DNA of 63,929 nt, from contig CANQSJ010000010.1 of the NCBI GenBank assembly GCA_947626495.1, positions 1 through 63,929 on the forward strand, in the 5' to 3' direction. This DNA comes from an uncultured Oscillospiraceae bacterium. Its GTDB lineage: Bacteria; Bacillota; Clostridia; Oscillospirales; Oscillospiraceae. Position 1 is the stretch's first letter. Every line of letters starts with the position of its first letter. Positions 61,522 through 63,929 of the stretch are shown here, piece by piece. The notes beneath the pieces were generated by a model, which was not told the DNA's origin, did no database searches, and worked only from the letters and a program-made list of their open reading frames with translations. Both the position numbers and the translations under genes were made by a program.

Positions 61522-63358
61522 GCAGCATCTCCCAGGCGGTCCTCATCAGAGAACCGTTGTCCAGTCCCATCTTTTCCCGCAGCTTCCAGGGCTCTCCGTG
61601 CTCCAGGATGCCGTCGCCCAAATTCGCCAGCCGGGCCTCCCGCAGGGCGATGCCCGCCTGCTCTGCCGCGGCCAAAAGCCGCTCGCCTATGCATCCGGCG
61701 GCGCAGGCCTCCTCCGCCACCAGCAGCGCCCCGGTCCGGCGCACCGATTCCAGCACCGCCTCCGTGTCCAGCGGCGCGAGCACGTTCAGCTTGATGACGT
61801 CGGGACTGATATCTCTGCTCCGCAGCATCCGGGCCGCCATCATGGCCTCGTTGATCTCCGTGCCGTAGGACACGATGGTGATATCGTCGCCGTGGAAATA
61901 TACCGTCTCGGCCGGCTCCCCGGAAGTATCGCCCAAAAAGCCGCCCTCTCCGCCCCGGGGATAGCGCACCGCCACAGGCCCCGTATCCTCCAGCACCGCC
62001 TTTCGCAGCATGGTCCGCAGCTCCGCGAAGCTGGCGGGGGCGTAGATCTTCATCCCCGGCACGGTGGAAAGATAGGCCACGTCGAAGCTGCCCTGATGGG
62101 TCACTCCGTCCCGGCCCACGATTCCCGCCCGGTCCACGGCGAATACCACGTGCAGGCCCATGAGGGCCACGTCGTGGATCAGCATGTCGTAGCCCCGCTG
62201 CAGAAACGTGGAGTACACCGCAAACACAGGCTTCATCCCCCGGGCGGCCATGCCTGCGGCCATGGCGCAGGCGTGCTCCTCGGCGATGCCCACGTCGAAA
62301 AAGCGGTCGGGATAGGTCTTTTGAAAGTCAATGAGGCCGGTGCCCTCCTTCATGGCGGCGGTGATGGCCACCACCGTGGGGTCCTCTCCGGCCAGCTCCG
62401 TCAGCGTCCGGCCGAACACAGAGGAGAAATCCTCCCCCGTGGGCCGGGGCTCCCCGCTGTCCGGATCGAAGGCCCCCACCCCGTGGAAGCTCTCCGGCGA
62501 CCGCTCCGCCGGGCCGTAGCCCCGGCCCTTCTGGGTGATCACGTGCACCAGCACCGGCGCCCGGTATTCCTTGGCCCAGCGGACGGCGTTCTCCACCTTC
62601 CGGATATCGTGGCCATTGATGGGGCCGATGTACTCATAGCCGAAGTCGTCGAAGATGTTGTCCGGGATGAGCCGCTCCTTCAGCCACTGCTTGGCCCGGG
62701 CCAGGACGCGGCTCAGCCCCGGGATATGGGGCATGATGGTCTGGCGATACCACTTTTTGAAGCGGATGTACTCCACCCGGGTGCGCATCCGGCCCAGCAT
62801 CGCCGCCAGACCGCCCACGCTCTCGTTGATGCTCATGCCGTTGTCGTTGAGCACCACCACCAGCGGCTCGCCGCTGCGCCCCGCGTCGGAGAGCGCCTCC
62901 AGGGCCATGCCGCCGTTGAGGGCGCCGTCCCCGATCAGGGCGACCACGTCATAGTCCTCCCCCAGCGCGGTGCGGGCCCGGGCCATGCCCAGCGCCACGG
63001 ACACCGAGTCGGAGGCGTGGCCGGCGATGAAGGCGTCATGGACGCTCTCGTCAGGCCGGGGAAACCCGGCCAGGCCGCCCAGATCCCGGAAATCGGTGAA
63101 ATCCTGCCGGCCAGTGAGCAGCTTATGGGTATAGCACTGGTGGCCCACGTCGAACACCAGCCGGTCCCGGCCGGTGTCATAGACCCGGTGCAGCGCCACC
63201 GTCAGCTCCACCGCCCCCAGATTGGAGGCCAGGTGTCCCCCGTGCACCGCCAGTTCGGATACCAGCTTCTCTCTGATCTCCCGGCACAGCTCATCCAGCG
63301 CCTCGGCTGGGAGGGCCTTCACATCGGCGGGAGAGTGTATGTTATCCAACAAACTCAT
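61502..63358 (-). CDS. dxs: 1-deoxy-D-xylulose-5-phosphate synthase
   Basis: First enzyme of the non-mevalonate isoprenoid pathway; condenses pyruvate and glyceraldehyde-3-phosphate with TPP. 618 residues. [18 protein letters not shown] near 70, TPP motif [19 protein letters not shown] near 145, [15 protein letters not shown] near 365 (catalytic Glu), and [17 protein letters not shown] near 420. The ATG at 63356-63358 has GGAG five bases away; an in-frame start eight codons up is unsupported. First gene of the dxs-tlyA-nadK-argR-recN-tyrS run. Confidence 0.97.
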   Translation of the reverse strand: MSLLDNIHSPADVKALPAEALDELCREIREKLVSELAVHGGHLASNLGAVELTVALHRVYDTGRDRLVFDVGHQCYTHKLLTGRQDFTDFRDLGGLAGFPRPDESVHDAFIAGHASDSVSVALGMARARTALGEDYDVVALIGDGALNGGMALEALSDAGRSGEPLVVVLNDNGMSINESVGGLAAMLGRMRTRVEYIRFKKWYRQTIMPHIPGLSRVLARAKQWLKERLIPDNIFDDFGYEYIGPINGHDIRKVENAVRWAKEYRAPVLVHVITQKGRGYGPAERSPESFHGVGAFDPDSGEPRPTGEDFSSVFGRTLTELAGEDPTVVAITAAMKEGTGLIDFQKTYPDRFFDVGIAEEHACAMAAGMAARGMKPVFAVYSTFLQRGYDMLIHDVALMGLHVVFAVDRAGIVGRDGVTHQGSFDVAYLSTVPGMKIYAPASFAELRTMLRKAVLEDTGPVAVRYPRGGEGGFLGDTSGEPAETVYFHGDDITIVSYGTEINEAMMAARMLRSRDISPDVIKLNVLAPLDTEAVLESVRRTGALLVAEEACAAGCIGERLLAAAEQAGIALREARLANLGDGILEHGEPWKLREKMGLDNGSLMRTAWEMLHGEEQA

Positions 63359-63402
63359 TTTGACTCCAAAAACTGCGCTCATTCATTCTCGCAAGTCCTT
63401 AT

Positions 63403-63431
63403 ATGATAGCAAAATACACCTTGATTTTCAA
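63403..63431 (-). promoter_or_regulatory. dxs promoter
   Basis: TTGAAA (63426-63431) and TATCAT (63403-63408) on the minus strand, 17-bp spacer. The -35 is within the terminator of the wall-binding gene. Confidence 0.75.
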
Positions 63432-63439
63432 GGTGTATT
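63413..63439 (-). terminator. Terminator of the wall-binding protein gene
   Basis: AATACACCTTGA-AAA-TCAAGGTGTATT, a 12-bp perfect stem on the minus strand, then TTGCTATCA. Low-GC stem with a weak U-tract. Confidence 0.72.
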
Positions 63440-63481
63440 CTGCATATTTTCAAAAACTGATGAATAAAGTTTCAGACCCGC

Positions 63482-63929
63482 TCAGCTCCGGAGCGCCCCG
63501 TAGGCGCCGTCGTGGGACTCGTTGAAATAGTACCGGGTCCCGTCGATCTGCTGCCAGCCCACGAGCATCGCGCCGGTGTCGTCCAGATAGAACCGGTTCT
63601 TCCCGTCCCGGAGCCAGCCGGTGTGCATGGCGCCGCCGGCGGAGGCGTTGAAGTAGTAATAGACGCCGTCCAGCTTCACCCAGCCCGTCTTCATGGCCCC
63701 GTAGGTGCCGTCGTGCTTCTCGTTGAGATAATAGGTCTTGCCCTCAACCTGGCGCAGGCCCGCCGCCTGGCGGCCGTCCGCGTCCTGATAATACCATGTC
63801 TTCCCATCCAGCACCCAGTCCGACGTCACCATGGCGCCGCCGGCGGAGGCGCTGAAGTAGTAATAGACGCCGTCCAGCTTCACCCAGCCCGTCTTCATGG
63901 CCCCGTAGGTGCCGTCGTGCTTCTCGTTG
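63482..63929 (-). CDS. Cell-wall/choline-binding repeat protein (C-terminal part; cut by window edge)
   Basis: The last 149 residues are visible; the N-terminus lies beyond the window. It is built of about six 20-residue repeats of the CW-binding/glucan-binding type (GWVKLDGVYYYFNASAGGAM, TGWLRDGKNRFYLDDTGAM, GWQQIDGTRYYFNES). Such repeats hold surface enzymes to teichoic acid choline or glucans. The catalytic domain, if any, is off the edge. A 204-bp DNA period is visible. Ends 124 bp upstream of dxs. Confidence 0.85.
   Translation of the reverse strand, partial: NEKHDGTYGAMKTGWVKLDGVYYYFSASAGGAMVTSDWVLDGKTWYYQDADGRQAAGLRQVEGKTYYLNEKHDGTYGAMKTGWVKLDGVYYYFNASAGGAMHTGWLRDGKNRFYLDDTGAMLVGWQQIDGTRYYFNESHDGAYGALRS
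63627..63929 (-). repeat. 204-bp-period DNA repeat in the wall-binding gene
   Basis: 63627-63725 and 63831-63929 are identical except for one base (T/C in the GGAGGCGYTG stretch) over 99 bp, offset 204 bp (68 codons). The second copy is cut by the window edge, so more copies may follow. Recent duplication or gene conversion is likely. Confidence 0.9.

Noticed and set aside
63627-63929. CRISPR-like spaced repeats
   Set aside because: Units are 99 bp, in frame, and encode wall-binding repeats; no short palindromic repeat with unique spacers exists anywhere in the window.

Overview
The window looks like a chromosomal segment of a GC-rich, strictly anaerobic, spore-forming member of the Clostridia. 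The gene families and GC-rich codon use best fit Oscillospiraceae (a Flavonifractor/Lawsonibacter/Oscillibacter-like gut bacterium). Supporting signs are a class III (glycyl radical) ribonucleotide reductase, a CotF-type spore coat pair, a SpoIIQ-like LytM protein, a two-gene replacement of PurH, a 4Fe-4S type PurF, and strong AGGAGG ribosome binding sites. Genus assignment is inference. No IS element, prophage, CRISPR array or rRNA was seen. The window is mostly core genome with a few accessory islands.

Layout. 1-6045: leftward de novo purine operon purE-C-F-M-N, then a PurO-like IMP cyclohydrolase and a stand-alone AICAR formyltransferase (cut by the left edge). It is led by a consensus promoter and a clear ZTP riboswitch. 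6256-15401: Na/Pi cotransporter, acyl-ACP thioesterase, nrdD-nrdG with tandem NrdR boxes, a dicarboxylate/amino acid symporter divergent from an AraC regulator, an RluA-family synthase and secG. 15464-20224: leftward recR-RNase J-ArsC-like-gpsA-S66 peptidase. 20503-24771: rightward XpaC-TelA-LemA-like-TPM envelope cluster facing a zinc-ribbon/J-domain membrane pair. 25038-27638: a large secreted protein with three acidic Pro/Glu tracts. 27753-28026: tRNA-Met, tRNA-Val and tRNA-Glu. 28209-30471: K+ channel, LysR regulator and two small coat genes. 30534-33388: hydrolase-proA-proB. 33547-39833: SpoIIQ-like gene and the glycolytic run trmL-pgk-tpiA-gpmI-eno.

40022-48472: glycosyltransferase, a polar amino acid ABC operon and a complete branched-chain amino acid ABC operon (SBP-LivH-LivM-LivG-LivF). 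48565-52201: esterase, ATP-grasp ligase, VOC protein and ClC channel, the last preceded by an elaborate repeat cluster. 52484-53368: orphan E2-like acyltransferase. 53424-56294: TrpXYZ-type ABC transporter. 56465-63358: leftward dxs-tlyA-nadK-argR-recN-tyrS. 63482-end: a cell-wall-binding repeat protein cut by the right edge.

A recurring architectural theme is a promoter built into the terminator of the upstream gene: eno to the SpoIIQ-like gene (a sigma-F-like promoter), tyrS to the ABC binding protein, the wall-binding gene to dxs, and the binding-protein terminator to its permease. All positions and motifs were read by eye from the sequence. No homology search was run.
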